A stretch of DNA of 64,000 bases from Valencia hispanica (taxonomy: Eukaryota; Chordata; Actinopteri; Cyprinodontiformes; Valenciidae): the NCBI GenBank assembly GCA_963556495.2, contig OY747703.1:32287296-32351295 (forward strand), given 5' to 3'. Positions 62,739 through 64,000 of this stretch are shown in pieces. The notes below the pieces were generated by a model, which saw only the letters and a list, made by a program, of their open reading frames with translations, was not told the origin of the DNA and made no database searches. Made by a program: the position numbers and the translations under genes. Every line of letters begins with the position of its first letter. Position 1 is the stretch's first letter.

Positions 62739-64000
62739 TCCTAAAATATTACTTTAGTGTTAAAATTAAACATCTATATATGTCATATTGGTTTTGTGAG
62801 AGCTTAGTGCAGACAATTACAGACAATGGTGAAAGGTTTATTGAAAGGGGATAATGAGTGAATGGTTCTTCCAGGTTTAGGAGTGACTTTCAGGTAACAA
62901 CTGAGGAGGAGAGATAAGTGGTTATTGAAGGAGGTATTATATGACCTGTATGGAATGATATTATATTGTTAGAGGTGACCTTACTGTTGGTGAGAGGCAG
63001 AGTTTCCAGAGGTTAGGTAAATATACACAGAGGCTGAGATTGGTAAGCGGTAGTGAGTGGTGCGTGTTAGTAATGGTTTCTCTGTCCTTTCTTCTGCTTA
63101 GAATAACTTTCTGCTTTCTAAATTCTGTCATAGAGCAGTAATTGAGCTTGTTAAAACAATCAAGCAAAAAGTGATTGGACAATCGATGATGCCAACAAAG
63201 CTCTGAGGGCATAAATGATGTTTCTGAGTGTAAACACAAGTCGCACATGTGATGTCGGAGGATATTTTTGCTGCAGACAGTGACGCTGTGAAACCCAAAA
63301 CCCCAGTTATTTCTGGCCGTAAGAAAATGCTTAAAACAGAGAATTTTCACATCTTTACTTTGGTGGGAGTTTTTGGAAAGAATCGTTTTTGATTATGTAC
63401 ATCTGTGTTTTCGTGTGGGTGGCAGACCAAATCATAGAAAATATCTTTGTTTTGTGAACTACCTAGGCTACGTGTGGACAAGGCCTAAAGCTCCTCCTGT
63501 TTGGAACTTGATGAGCTCCAGCTGCAAGGACCCACCTGCCGGTGGCACCCTGCAGTCAGAGAACGAAGAGCTGCACACACACACACCAACCTGCACACAG
63601 CCCTGTGGATATGACTGTATATCCAAATGTGCCTTTTTCCAACCCTGTTTCAATTATAGTGACAATAAATAGCTAATAAGTTATCTCTTTTTGTTTGAGC
63701 ACGGGCTGAACAGAAATATCAATAGCATTATATTGTGTTGTATTAGTAACTGCCTCCAAACTAACATTGATCTATCTTGGTTCCCCAGCTTAATCCACTG
63801 ACACCACTCTTAACTTCTGATGTGGATTTGATCTCTATTCATAAGGCAGAGGACAATTCTGATGTAATTTTTGGATCAACACCCTGAAACCTCATCCTGG
63901 AAAGAAGAGCAGCATAACTGGAATGGCTACTTTTCTATGATTAGTGCCTGCAGCAGGTAACTGAATAATAGTTGTTACACTAAAACATGTATCTATTATA
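62739..64000. other. Unique sequence, nothing recognised
   Basis: Frames at 62961-63350 (minus) and 63373-63672 show no recognised domain. No repeat ends seen up to the window edge. Confidence 0.4.

Overview
This window looks like nuclear DNA from a ray-finned (teleost) fish. The case rests on its repeats: at least eight decayed Tc1/mariner copies, LINE tails ending in short GGATGG-type repeats, two kinds of tRNA-derived SINE, MITEs of the kinds common in fish, and very long (GT)n, (AT)n and (ATT)n microsatellites. Introns would be expected, and the base composition is AT-rich and CpG-poor apart from islands that lie inside transposons. I cannot name the species.

I found no protein-coding exon that I recognise and no RNA gene. 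The longest open frames are microsatellite artefacts, pyrimidine-rich stretches or chance. The window is best read as a gene desert or the inside of a very large intron, made of layered transposable elements between quieter blocks. Some quiet blocks are rich in homeodomain- and octamer-like motifs and could be conserved enhancers; that is only a guess without an alignment.

Layout. 1-3026: a Tc1-like element already running at the left edge, broken by a 1.6 kb MITE with a TAA target duplication and by a 312 bp solo-LTR-like insertion, then a short LINE tail with a 12 bp target duplication. 3.0-5.4 kb: AT-rich, with an (ATT)n array. 5446-7384: the most striking object, a 1.9 kb foldback (long inverted repeat) with a 485 bp loop carrying two RFX X-box-like palindromes. 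9111-9600: a CpG-rich MITE flanked by TTAA. 9.7-23.7 kb: dispersed repeat fragments, an antisense LINE remnant (17.1-18.0 kb), a (GT)n array and a small DNA element (21.2-21.6 kb). 23.8-28.3 kb: two Tc1 copies, one with a nested MITE, and a SINE. 28.3-35 kb: mostly unique sequence. 35-38.6 kb: two opposed Tc1 pieces, a LINE C-terminal remnant and microsatellites. 38753-38799: a perfect 21 bp hairpin. 41.6-42.5 kb: opposed Sleeping Beauty-type fragments and a LINE tail. 44.3-44.7 kb: a pyrimidine-rich tract. 48.9-49.8 kb: two long (GT)n arrays. 50.3-58.4 kb: a SINE, two related Tc1-type elements, a 734 bp MITE, a SINE with a 17 bp perfect target duplication and a G20 run. 58.4-64 kb: candidate regulatory sequence, an antisense SINE, a Tc1 scrap and an antisense LINE tail.

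The parts do not form a pathway. What they offer is history: several insertions can be ordered because one element interrupts another or because a target duplication is still perfect. Family names rest on recalled consensus patterns and on comparisons between copies inside the window; no database search was possible.
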